From positions 93,186-157,185 of the forward strand of contig NZ_BBZF01000017.1 in NCBI RefSeq assembly GCF_020884795.1: a DNA stretch of 64,000 bases, written 5' to 3'. Within the stretch, counting starts at the first letter, position 1, and each line of letters opens with the position of its first letter. A program made the translations under genes and the position numbers. The notes under the pieces were generated by a model, which made no database searches, was not told the DNA's origin, and saw only the letters and a program-made list of their open reading frames with translations. The stretch comes from Micromonospora okii (lineage in GTDB: Bacteria; Actinomycetota; Actinomycetes; Mycobacteriales; Micromonosporaceae). Below are positions 25,985-33,816 of the stretch, one piece after another.

Positions 25985-26551
25985 ATGGGCCCGTTCTCCG
26001 AGGATGATCTCCGTGCAGTCGTCGCCAGCTACGAGGCGACCCGGGCGACGGCGTTGATTGAGCGGGACGAGCAACTGCGTGCGTTCCACGCGGCCGGCTG
26101 GCGGCCGGTGGACCTGCAGCGGGTCACCGGGTATAGCCGGGAGACGATCCGTCAGGCGCTGCGGCCGGAAATCCGTCGAGCGACCAACCTCAGCCGACGC
26201 AAGACGTCACCCCAGCCGCCAGAGGACTACCGTCCCTACGGCGACAGGAAGCCCTACGTCGTGGCCGACAATCTGGCCGAATTGAACGGCCCGACACAGG
26301 GCGTGGTCGCTCTTCCGCGTCACCTGGAATGGTCCGGTCACGCCGAGTACGACCTGAGCCGGCTCGAACGCCTGGCCAGCATGTACAAGGTGGTGCTCAC
26401 CGAAGCCGGCACAGTGGACGACCTGAACACCTGGCTCGACGCCGACATCCTCCGGCGGCTCTGGCCTACCCTCTGGCTACCACCCCAGCTCCGACGAAGC
26501 TGGGAGGAGGCCTTCCCTGAACTCGCCGTGACCCGCGCGAGCGCCGCATAA
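25985..26551 (+). CDS. Probable antitoxin/HTH partner of an AbiEii-type toxin
   Basis: This 188-residue protein has an N-terminal helix-turn-helix-like region (about residues 20-55: LRAFHAAGWRPVDLQRVTGYSRETIRQAL) followed by a charged linker and a C-terminal domain of unknown type (about 90-185). It is not a recognisable AbiEi family member. It lies 2 bp upstream of an AbiEii-type nucleotidyltransferase gene, the usual antitoxin-first order. ATG 25985 is fixed by the leaderless-type promoter. It likely represses its own promoter through the two palindromes upstream. Base composition is lower in GC than the flanking genes. Confidence 0.65.
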   Translation: MGPFSEDDLRAVVASYEATRATALIERDEQLRAFHAAGWRPVDLQRVTGYSRETIRQALRPEIRRATNLSRRKTSPQPPEDYRPYGDRKPYVVADNLAELNGPTQGVVALPRHLEWSGHAEYDLSRLERLASMYKVVLTEAGTVDDLNTWLDADILRRLWPTLWLPPQLRRSWEEAFPELAVTRASAA

Positions 26552-26553
26552 CA

Positions 26554-27207
26554 ATGGATGCATTTCACGAACGTCTCGCCCGCGTGGGGCTCGATGCTGC
26601 ACAACAGTACGGCTTCGCCCTCGCCGGCGGTTACGCGGTCCAGGCCGCCGGTCTTCTTGAGCGGCCCAGCGAAGACGTAGACCTGTTCACCGCGTGGGAT
26701 CGCCGTGGAGAGTTCACCAGCGCGCTCAACGCTGTCGTTGACGCGTACCGTGGCGATGGCCTGGTCGTCGATATCGAGCGGCAGTACGACACGTTCGCTC
26801 GGTTGACGGTCACCGACGGTGGTCGTGTTTCCAAGGTCGAACTTGGCGTGGACTGGCGTGCCAACGAACCCATCCTCATGGCCATCGGTCCGGTGCTCCA
26901 CCCTGACGACGCGGTCGCGAACAAGATGAGCGCGCTGTACGGGCGGGCGTTCGCCCGTGACTTCATCGACATCGACGCCGCGCTTCAATCCGGCAGATAC
27001 ACCCATGAAGCTGTCCTCGATCTGGCGCAGCGTGCCGATCGTGGGTTCGAACGACGGATTTTCGCCGACGCTCTCGGGCAAGCCGAACTGCTCGACCCTG
27101 ACGATTTCGCCCAGTACGGCGTCACCGGCCGAGCGCTGCACGAACTCCGCAGCCGGTTCGGCGCATGGCGTGAGGGCCTACTCCACGGGCGAGACGCGGC
27201 GAGCTGA
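26554..27207 (+). CDS. AbiEii/MenT-type nucleotidyltransferase toxin
   Basis: This 217-residue protein has the nucleotidyltransferase pattern of type IV toxin-antitoxin or abortive-infection toxins. ALAGGYAVQAAGLLERPSEDVDLFTAW gives the GG and D-x-D metal motif (near residues 24-49), KVELGVDW provides the third acidic position, and a lysine/helical core follows (HPDDAVANKMSALYGRAFARDFIDIDA). Related MenT toxins add nucleotides to tRNA 3' ends, while AbiEii blocks phage propagation by arrest. The ATG at 26554 is 2 bp after the antitoxin stop. It sits at the edge of an accessory segment, converging on a truncated GNAT gene. Confidence 0.8.
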   Translation: MDAFHERLARVGLDAAQQYGFALAGGYAVQAAGLLERPSEDVDLFTAWDRRGEFTSALNAVVDAYRGDGLVVDIERQYDTFARLTVTDGGRVSKVELGVDWRANEPILMAIGPVLHPDDAVANKMSALYGRAFARDFIDIDAALQSGRYTHEAVLDLAQRADRGFERRIFADALGQAELLDPDDFAQYGVTGRALHELRSRFGAWREGLLHGRDAAS

Positions 27208-27247
27208 CGACCCCGTCGCGTGACGTGAGGAAACCGGCCGGGGCTGT

Positions 27248-27805
27248 TCAGCGGGTGAGTCGGTACGGCCACAGCCGGTTCACCTCGATGAATCCGGCCC
27301 GCTCGTACATGGCGTTGGCCGCGAGCCGAGAGCGTTCCGGGTCGTCGTCCGGCGCGTCGTCGTCGACGTAGAGGATCACCTCCCGGGCACCGAGCCCGGC
27401 CAGCATGTCCAGGGCCGCCCCGAGAAGCCCCATCCCGAGAGCCTCGCCACGGGTCCCCGGCTCCACGCCAATCCACCACAACACCCCGACGCCGTCGACC
27501 GGCTCGCCGATGCTGGCATCAGCCACCACCCGCCCGCCCCGCTCGACCTCCAGGACGTGGTCGTCCTCGTTCCGGCGGGTGCGGTACGCGCAGGTAGGCA
27601 GGTCCGGTGCGGGCAGGCCGCGACGCATGTAGCGCCACAGGTCGCTACCGGCGAAGCCGTGTTCGGTCAGGGCGGCGTGGGTGACCGGCCGATGCCGCAC
27701 CGGTAGGCCCTCCAGGCCCAGGCCCAGCGCGGTGGCGAAGGAGAACGCCTCGACCGCTGGGCAGCCGGCCAGCTCGGTGAGAGCGTGATTGAGCAGCAGT
27801 CGCAC
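27248..27805 (-). CDS. GNAT acetyltransferase, probably 5'-truncated
   Basis: The C-terminal half is a GNAT fold (about 70-185: VGVLWWIGVEPGTRGEALGMGLLGAAL is the acetyl-CoA loop, NAMYERAGFIEVNRLWPYRL the end). The only usable start is GTG 27805, without a clear ribosome binding site. However, the same frame continues upstream through convincing protein sequence (PWLHGREDAST) to a TGA complementary to 27848-27850, with no start codon. The natural N-terminus is therefore probably missing, and the break lies near 27850 where the lower-GC segment begins. It may be inactive. Confidence 0.6.
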   Translation of the reverse strand: MRLLLNHALTELAGCPAVEAFSFATALGLGLEGLPVRHRPVTHAALTEHGFAGSDLWRYMRRGLPAPDLPTCAYRTRRNEDDHVLEVERGGRVVADASIGEPVDGVGVLWWIGVEPGTRGEALGMGLLGAALDMLAGLGAREVILYVDDDAPDDDPERSRLAANAMYERAGFIEVNRLWPYRLTR

Positions 27806-28018
27806 GGTGGAGGCGTCCTCCCTCCCGTGCAGCCACGGGATGGCGGGTCATCCTGGACGAGGCTGCGGCGCGTGTCGCTGGCCGGTCCGTTCGGGCGGAG
27901 CCGCGTCGGAGTGTCAGGCGGCGTTGGTTGCCCAGTGGCCGGGCCGCCCGTATGCCCAATGTGACGCGAGTCAGGCCGTCTGCTGGCCTAACCCAGCATC
28001 GGCGCTCGATGCGGATCG

Positions 28019-28600
28019 CTACGAGACGTGTCCGGCCCAGCGATAGGTGGTAGTGGCGCGGGTGAGGTAGTCGAAGTGAGGATCTAGTTCGATGAATTGA
28101 TCAGCGGTGTCACGAAGTTGGTGACTCACAGCATGTGACCACGAGACGACACGTACAGGAAATCCGCGTTTTTGCAATGACTGGACGGTGGGCAGGAAGT
28201 CGCCATCTCCGGCGGCGAGGACGGCGGTATCGGGGTTGCTCACCTTCATGTGATTGAAGGAGTCTTCTACCATTTTGGTGCTCAAAGCGATGTCAACTTG
28301 CTTCTCCTTGTTGGTGAAGGTGCTGCGGTCGAATGTTTGCAACTCAAAATCTGCGTCGCGTACGCGTTGCCAGATGCTGTCGTTCTCCGGAGGGCGTGAT
28401 CCGAACAGGATGGATCTGCCCACAGATTCGCCCGCTGGGCAGAACAGTTCGTAGAGGCGACCGAAGTCGTAGGTCCAAGGTGCCGTGATCCTCTCGCGGA
28501 GGGCAGTGCGGATGTCGGGGGCCAGGCCCTGACGGACCGCCTGGATGCGCTGACCCTCGATCCAGATGTTCGAGTTGTCAACGTAGACGTAAAGCGTCAT
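28019..28600 (-). CDS. NYN-domain (LabA/DUF88-like) predicted ribonuclease
   Basis: This 193-residue protein has the NYN/PIN-like fold: TLYVYVDNSNIWIEG at the N-terminus (acidic residue and SN pair), EKQVDIALSTKMVED in the middle, and TAVLAAGDGDFLPTVQSLQKRGFPVRVV. The conserved aspartates needed for metal-dependent RNA cleavage are present. ATG 28600 has AAGGAAG upstream; the longer open frame adds 38 unlikely residues. It lies 157 bp downstream of the DGQHR gene on the same strand. Base composition is clearly lower in GC than the surrounding genome, suggesting horizontal transfer. Cellular RNA targets are unknown. Confidence 0.83.
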   Translation of the reverse strand: MTLYVYVDNSNIWIEGQRIQAVRQGLAPDIRTALRERITAPWTYDFGRLYELFCPAGESVGRSILFGSRPPENDSIWQRVRDADFELQTFDRSTFTNKEKQVDIALSTKMVEDSFNHMKVSNPDTAVLAAGDGDFLPTVQSLQKRGFPVRVVSWSHAVSHQLRDTADQFIELDPHFDYLTRATTTYRWAGHVS

Positions 28601-28757
28601 GGCATCTTCCTTCCGCCGATGGTCATGGCCTACTCCCAACTCATCGCTCTTTAGGTAATGCGCAAACTTGTGGGGAGCAATCTTGCGTCGATCGTGGCGA
28701 CGATGGGGAGGCAAATTCTCATCCGGCGGGCTCAGCCGTTGACCACTGGCGTCGCCG

Positions 28758-29975
28758 CTAAAGCCCTAGGGTCGTCTTCACTGCGATGGCTGCAGCGTTA
28801 ACGGGACCGCGTTGGGTGGAAATCTTGTTATCTCCGGAGATGATATTGTTGCGCCAGATCGGTGCGGCGCGCTTCCAATCGATCTGCGTTGCAAGGTCGA
28901 TGTAGCGCTGGCGCCGGATTGACTCCGAAGGCTCTTTGTTGATCTCGTAGCCCAGCCGGCCGATAATGTTCAGTCCGGTCGCGGTCATGTTGATGTATTG
29001 GGCGCGGAAGTCGGGGATCTGGTTGGCTACGCCGCCGCTACGGGGCAGTGTAACGATTGTCGACCAGGGCTCCATGTGCTCAGTCAGGGTGCCGACTAGC
29101 AACAACGCGTCCTCGACGAACTCGTTCTGCTCCTTGGGGGTGCTCAGGCGCTGGGCCGCTTGCCTAGTCAGACTGTCTTCGGACATGGCGTAGTCACCGA
29201 AAAGTAGCTCCTTGACGAAGCCGCGTACCTGATTAAGTAGGAAGACATGCTGCGACAGCTTGGGCAGTGTCTTAGAGGTCTCGTCGATGCGCCCGTCGAA
29301 CAGATTCGACTTGGAAGTGATCGCGGCTAGCACCTTATTGACCGGCTCCCGGGTGTTGTAGACCGCGAGCAGGCTCGGAGGGATCTGCTTTGTCTGCGCC
29401 GCGTCAGCGAAGTCCTGCTGTATGCGAGCGCGGTCGGTCTCGATGACGATCAGCACGGCCATGGCGTCATTAGCGAGGTCGGGTACCTCATCGAGGGCAC
29501 CAGGGGCTGTGGATCGGCCGGAGGGATAGCCGGCGAGCGCTGCCAAGCGGTGCTGCCCGTCCGTGACGTAGAAGCGGGTCGCGTCGTGTACTACGAGGTA
29601 GCCGAGTCGGGTAGGTGCTCCGGAACTTTTTTGGACGTGAAGCGACGGGTACGTGTCCACGTTCAAGGTGACCGCAGGGAGGATGTAATCCTCCCGATTG
29701 GCGATGATGTACTCCTTAATTGACTTGGCGTGGTCAGGCATGAGTGGCCTGTTAAGGGTCTCTCGAGGGCTGCTGCCCTTGGCCGCCGAGTCAGACACCA
29801 CCTGACGATTGATGAAGGTGTTGGGAAACGCGGTCGAAACCATCGTGCGACTGCCCTGCTTGAAGACGGTGCACGGAAAAATCCGTCCACCGATGGCGGC
29901 GGCCTCACGTGCTGCGCTCTCCATTGCGGCGAGGATGTCCGCGTGCTCGGTTGGTGCTTCGTGTGACATGGTCAT
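28758..29975 (-). CDS. DGQHR-domain protein (DndB-like)
   Basis: This 405-residue protein carries the DGQHR motif (FYVTDGQHRLAALAGY, near residue 138) and the long alpha-helical C-terminal half typical of the DndB/DGQHR family. In phosphorothioate systems DndB is an autoregulator; other DGQHR proteins occur in unrelated DNA-modification or defence islands. No dndA, dndC, dndD or dndE gene is in the window, so it is an orphan here. There are two candidate starts, ATG 29975 and ATG 29969, behind AGGAGGG. The promoter holds three 21-bp-spaced repeats. It is followed by a NYN nuclease gene, and both are lower in GC than the neighbourhood. Confidence 0.83.
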   Translation of the reverse strand: MTMSHEAPTEHADILAAMESAAREAAAIGGRIFPCTVFKQGSRTMVSTAFPNTFINRQVVSDSAAKGSSPRETLNRPLMPDHAKSIKEYIIANREDYILPAVTLNVDTYPSLHVQKSSGAPTRLGYLVVHDATRFYVTDGQHRLAALAGYPSGRSTAPGALDEVPDLANDAMAVLIVIETDRARIQQDFADAAQTKQIPPSLLAVYNTREPVNKVLAAITSKSNLFDGRIDETSKTLPKLSQHVFLLNQVRGFVKELLFGDYAMSEDSLTRQAAQRLSTPKEQNEFVEDALLLVGTLTEHMEPWSTIVTLPRSGGVANQIPDFRAQYINMTATGLNIIGRLGYEINKEPSESIRRQRYIDLATQIDWKRAAPIWRNNIISGDNKISTQRGPVNAAAIAVKTTLGL

Positions 29976-30010
29976 AAACCCTCCTGAGTGACGACTGGTG
30001 CGTCCAGGAC

Positions 30011-30072
30011 ACTGTAGAGGTACGCGTAAGACGTGCGCAAGTGCACGTAACAGAATCGTTTGGACGCGTAAG
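30011..30072 (-). promoter_or_regulatory. Promoter with three 21-bp-spaced CGTAA repeats upstream of the DGQHR gene
   Basis: On the minus strand a -10 element TACAGT (complement of 30011-30016) and a -35 element TTGCGC (complement of 30035-30040) are 18 bp apart. Read on the plus strand, repeats ACGCGTAAG (30022-30030), GCACGTAAC (30043-30051) and ACGCGTAAG (30064-30072) have identical 21-bp spacing. They flank or overlap the -35 element, as expected for an iterated repressor site. Confidence 0.6.
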
Positions 30073-30629
30073 GATGCCCGCTGGTTGAGATGGCAAGGCG
30101 TCCATCGTGTAGCTGGCGGAGGAGTTGGTCCCGTGCTGGTCATCGCGACTCAGCCCGCCTGACCGACGGTGATCTAGAACGTCGTCGGATGGCAGAATGA
30201 CCCTCATGCAGTCAGGGCCGTGAGGGACGACGTCGCAGGTTCACGGGCCTAGAGGGGAGTGGGCGGGACCGTCGTCGGCGGCTGTGTGGGTCGTAAGAGT
30301 CCAAGATTTCGACACAGTGTGGTGGCGAGGGTGGGGGTGCTCGTTCCACATCCCGGCGGTCTGCATGACACCTTCCGTGGCCGGTGACCTCCGCTGCTGC
30401 GTGGCAATGGCGCCACCGGCCGGTGGCGAGGTGTGGCTTCCGAGGAGTGGGAGACTGCTCGGTTGCGATGACCGCTGTGCTGGAAACATCCGCGCACATG
30501 GCTGCAGCGCCGGTATAGGGCACGGGGTGACCCCGCCGGAGCCCCTGGCCCACCGCCTAGTGCCTCCGTTTAAGCCCGTTACCAGTCGCTCAGAAGGCAG
30601 CCATCTGTCTCACGGCCATTCGCCGCTGC
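30073..30629. other. 557-bp gene-free stretch between the DGQHR promoter and the acyl-CoA operon
   Basis: Open frames exist on both strands (for example near 30212-30553 and 30284-30676), but none has codon bias, a ribosome binding site or recognisable protein sequence. No tRNA-like cloverleaf was found. It probably contains the right-hand junction of the accessory segment. Confidence 0.4.
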
Positions 30630-31793
30630 TCAGTACGACTTGTCCTGTCCCAACACATGCTGGGCGACGAAGTTGAGGATCATCTCCCTGCTCACCGGGG
30701 CGATCCGCCCCGCCCGCACCGACCCCAGCAACGTCGCCACCCCGTACTCCGTGGTCATCCCCGCCCCGCCCAGCGCCTGCACCGCCGTGTCCACCGCCAG
30801 CGCCGCCGCCTCCCCGGCCGCGTACTTCGCCATATTGGCGGAGACACCCGCCTCCAGGTCCCGCCCCGCGTCGTACAGCGTCGCCGCCTTGTAGATCATC
30901 AGGCGGGCCAGTTCTACCTGCACCGCCGCGTGGGCGAGCGGGTGCGACACCCCTTGGTGGCTGCCGATGCTCCGCCCGCCCCAGACCTTCCGCGAGGCGG
31001 TGTACTCGCTGGCGCGCTCGATGGCGTACCGGCCGGTGCCCGCGCCCATCGCGGCCACGGTGATGCGCTCGGGGTTCAGCCCGGTGAAGAGGGCGGGCAG
31101 GCCGGCGTCCAGCGAGCCGCCCACCAGGGCGTCGGCGGGGAGCCGGACGTCGTCCAGGTAGAGCAGGAACTGGTTCTCCGGGGAGACGATCTCCATGTCG
31201 AGCTTCGAGCTGGTCAGGCCGGGGGCGTCGGTGGGGACGAGGAACAGGGCCGGCTTGAGCCTGCCGGTGGCCGCGTCCTCGGTGCGGGCCACCACCAGCA
31301 CGAAGCGTGCCTGGTCGACGCCCGAGATGTAGCACTTGCGACCCGACAGTAGCCAGTCGTCGCCGTCGCGGCGGGCCACGGTGCCGAGGCGGTGGAAGTT
31401 GGAGCCGGCCTCCGGCTCGGTGATGGCGAAGACGACCGTGAGCGAGCCGTCGGCCATGCCGGGCAGGAAGCGTTCGCGCTGCTCGGTCGTGCCGTGCTTG
31501 GCGACGATCGTGGCGACGATGGCGGGGGAGACCACGAGCAGCAGCAGGGGGCAGCCGGCGGCGGCCAACTCCTCGCAGACCAGGGCCAGCTCGGTGATGC
31601 CGCCGCCCCCGCCGCCGTACTCCGTGGGGATGTTCACGCCGAGGTAGCCGAGCCCGGCGGCCTCCTCCCACAGCTCGGTGGTGTGCTCGCTGGCCCTGGC
31701 CTTGCGCACGAAGTAGCCGTGCCCGTACCGGCGGCCCAGCGCCCGCACGGCGTCGCGGAGCTGCTCCTGCTCGTCGGTGAGGTCGAAGTCCAT
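30630..31793 (-). CDS. Acyl-CoA dehydrogenase
   Basis: This is a 387-residue flavoenzyme that introduces the alpha,beta double bond into acyl-CoA. Family features run in order: DFDLTDEQEQLRDAV, the FAD-binding AITEPEAGSNF (near 119-129), WLLSGRKCYISG, and the C-terminal ALGGAGMTTEYGVATLLGSVRAGRI. It is the last gene of a leftward operon, 2 bp after the carboxylase alpha gene. In this setting it probably acts on a branched-chain or terpenoid-derived acyl-CoA feeding the carboxylase. The exact chain specificity cannot be read from the sequence. Confidence 0.92.
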   Translation of the reverse strand: MDFDLTDEQEQLRDAVRALGRRYGHGYFVRKARASEHTTELWEEAAGLGYLGVNIPTEYGGGGGGITELALVCEELAAAGCPLLLLVVSPAIVATIVAKHGTTEQRERFLPGMADGSLTVVFAITEPEAGSNFHRLGTVARRDGDDWLLSGRKCYISGVDQARFVLVVARTEDAATGRLKPALFLVPTDAPGLTSSKLDMEIVSPENQFLLYLDDVRLPADALVGGSLDAGLPALFTGLNPERITVAAMGAGTGRYAIERASEYTASRKVWGGRSIGSHQGVSHPLAHAAVQVELARLMIYKAATLYDAGRDLEAGVSANMAKYAAGEAAALAVDTAVQALGGAGMTTEYGVATLLGSVRAGRIAPVSREMILNFVAQHVLGQDKSY

Positions 31794-31795
31794 CG

Positions 31796-33748
31796 TCAGT
31801 CCTCCTCGGGGTCGATCACGGCGAGCACGGCACCGGCCTCGACCTGGCCGCCGGGCGGGACCGGCAGCTCGGCGACCACGCCGTCCGCCGGGGCGAGCAC
31901 GGGGTGTTCCAGCTTCATGGCCTCCAGGGTCAGCAGCGGGTCACCGGCGGCGACCCGCTGACCGACCTCCACGTGCACCCGGGTCACCGCGCCGGGCAGC
32001 GGCGCGAGCAGCGAGCCGGCGGCCCGCTCCGCGCCCGGCAGGGGGAAGCGGGGCAGCTCCGTGAGGGTCGCGGCCCCGTCCGGGCCGTCCACGAAGACCT
32101 CCGAACCCACCCGGTGTACGCGGTACGCGCGCCGCACCCCGGCCACGTCCAGCGTGACGCGGTCTGCGGTGGCGGCGACCAGGGCCACGCTGGGCGTGAC
32201 GGAGCATTCGGCGAGGGCCCCGGACCGGTCGAGTCGGTAGCGGACCTCGACCTCGCCGTGCGGCCCCGCGTAGCGGGTGACCTGCGGGGACGAGGGCACG
32301 TTGCGCCAGCCCGAGGGGAGGCCGGCGAGCACCGTCGCCTCCGCCCGGCGCGCTGCGGCCGAGGCGAGCGCGGCGGCGAGGGCGGCCACCGGCAGCTCGT
32401 CGGCGGGCAGCAGCGGGGCGTACACCTCGGGGTGTCGGTCGAGGAAGCCGGTGTCGACCTCGGCGGCGGCGAACTCGGGGCTGCGCAGCACCTGGACCAG
32501 CAGGTCCCGGTTCGTGGTCACCCCGTGCAGCTCGGCCCGTGCCAGCGCGCCGGCCAGCAGCCGGGCCGCCTCCGCGCGGGTCGGGGCCCAGGCGATCAGC
32601 TTCGCCAGCATCGAGTCGTAGTGGACGCCGACCGTGGAGCCGTCCGCGACGCCCGAGTCCTGGCGCAGGCCCCGCGTCGGGGCGAACGCGCCGGTCACGC
32701 CGGGGACGGCGAAGCGGTGCAGGGTGCCCGTGGCCGGGCGGAAGCCCTCCGCCGGGTCCTCGGCACAGAGCCGCACCTCGACGGCGTGGCCGGTGGGCGG
32801 CGGGGTGGCCGTCAGGGGCAGCGGGTGGCCCTCGGCGACGAGGAGTTGCAGGCGGACCAGGTCCAGGCCGGTGACCGCCTCGGTGACCGGGTGCTCCACC
32901 TGGAGGCGGGTGTTCATCTCCAGGAAGTAGAACGCCCCGTCGGGCGCGAGCAGGAACTCGACCGTGCCCGCGCCGACGTAGCCGACCGCGCGGGCGGCGG
33001 CGACGGCTGCGGCGTGCAGCCGCTCCCGCACCCCGTCGGGCAGGACCGCCGGGGCCTCCTCGACGAGCTTCTGGTGGCGGCGCTGGATCGAGCAGTCCCG
33101 CTCGCCGAGCGCCACGACCGTCCCGTGGGCGTCGCCGAAGACCTGCACCTCGACGTGGCGGCCCCGCTCCACGTACCGCTCGATGAAGACCCTGTCGTCG
33201 CCGAACGCCCCGGCCGCCTCCCGTCGGGCGCTCGCCACCGCCTCCAGCAGGCCGGCGGGCTCGGCGACGATCCGCATGCCCCGGCCGCCGCCCCCGGCGG
33301 CGGCCTTCACCAGCACCGGGAACTCGGCGGTCCCGCCGGTGGCGTCCCAGGTGGGCAGCATCGGCACGCCCGCGTCGGCCAGCAGCGACTTCGCCGCCAG
33401 CTTGTCGCCCATCGCGGCGATGGCCTTCGCGGGCGGGCCCACCCAGGTCAGGCCCGCGTCGGTCACGGCCGCCGCGAACTCGGCGTTCTCCGCGAGGAAG
33501 CCGTACCCCGGGTGCACGGCGTCCGCGCCGGACCTGCGGGCCGCGTCGAGGATGAGGTCGATCCGCAGGTACGTCTCGGCGGGCGAGTGCCCCGGCAGGC
33601 GTACCGCCTGGTCGGCCTCGGCCACGAACGGCGCGTCGGCGTCGGCGTCGGAGTGCACGGCGACCGTCTCGACGCCGAGCGCCCGGCAGGTGGCGAGGAC
33701 CCGGCGAGCGATCTCGCCCCGGTTCGCCACGAGCAGCCTCTGGATCAT
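31796..33748 (-). CDS. Biotin-dependent acyl-CoA carboxylase alpha subunit (biotin carboxylase plus carrier)
   Basis: This 650-residue subunit has an N-terminal biotin carboxylase domain (MIQRLLVANRGEIARR..., ATP-grasp loop KAAAGGGGRGMR, EMNTRLQVEHPVTE) and a C-terminal biotinyl carrier domain with EAMKLEH (near residue 610). It charges biotin with carbonate and ATP for the partner subunit encoded next to it. ATG 33748 fits the family start exactly. With two acyl-CoA dehydrogenases, an AtuA-like protein and the beta subunit, methylcrotonyl- or geranyl-CoA carboxylase is more likely than acetyl- or propionyl-CoA carboxylase, but this is inference. Confidence 0.92.
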   Translation of the reverse strand: MIQRLLVANRGEIARRVLATCRALGVETVAVHSDADADAPFVAEADQAVRLPGHSPAETYLRIDLILDAARRSGADAVHPGYGFLAENAEFAAAVTDAGLTWVGPPAKAIAAMGDKLAAKSLLADAGVPMLPTWDATGGTAEFPVLVKAAAGGGGRGMRIVAEPAGLLEAVASARREAAGAFGDDRVFIERYVERGRHVEVQVFGDAHGTVVALGERDCSIQRRHQKLVEEAPAVLPDGVRERLHAAAVAAARAVGYVGAGTVEFLLAPDGAFYFLEMNTRLQVEHPVTEAVTGLDLVRLQLLVAEGHPLPLTATPPPTGHAVEVRLCAEDPAEGFRPATGTLHRFAVPGVTGAFAPTRGLRQDSGVADGSTVGVHYDSMLAKLIAWAPTRAEAARLLAGALARAELHGVTTNRDLLVQVLRSPEFAAAEVDTGFLDRHPEVYAPLLPADELPVAALAAALASAAARRAEATVLAGLPSGWRNVPSSPQVTRYAGPHGEVEVRYRLDRSGALAECSVTPSVALVAATADRVTLDVAGVRRAYRVHRVGSEVFVDGPDGAATLTELPRFPLPGAERAAGSLLAPLPGAVTRVHVEVGQRVAAGDPLLTLEAMKLEHPVLAPADGVVAELPVPPGGQVEAGAVLAVIDPEED

Positions 33749-33768
33749 GTGAGCTGAGCCTGCCTTTC

Positions 33769-33813
33769 GTTCACGACTGCGGGACTCCGCTTCGCTGCGT
33801 TCCTCGCGCTCAC
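33769..33813 (-). repeat. Dispersed repeat family 2, copy 1
   Basis: Read on the minus strand the element starts GTGAGCGCGAGGAACG, contains GCAGCGAAGCGGAG and ends near CGTGAAC. It begins 4 bases after the stop of the carboxylase beta gene. It fills most of the gap between the beta and alpha genes and matches copy 2 at 45274-45320 at both ends. Confidence 0.55.
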
Positions 33814-33816
33814 GGG

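Noticed and set aside
28758..29975. Complete phosphorothioation (dnd) locus
   Set aside because: Only a DndB-like DGQHR protein is present; dndA, dndC, dndD, dndE and the restriction genes are absent from the window.
30212..30676. Short open frames on both strands between the DGQHR promoter and the acyl-CoA operon
   Set aside because: They have no ribosome binding site, no consistent third-position bias and no recognisable protein sequence; several overlap each other on opposite strands.
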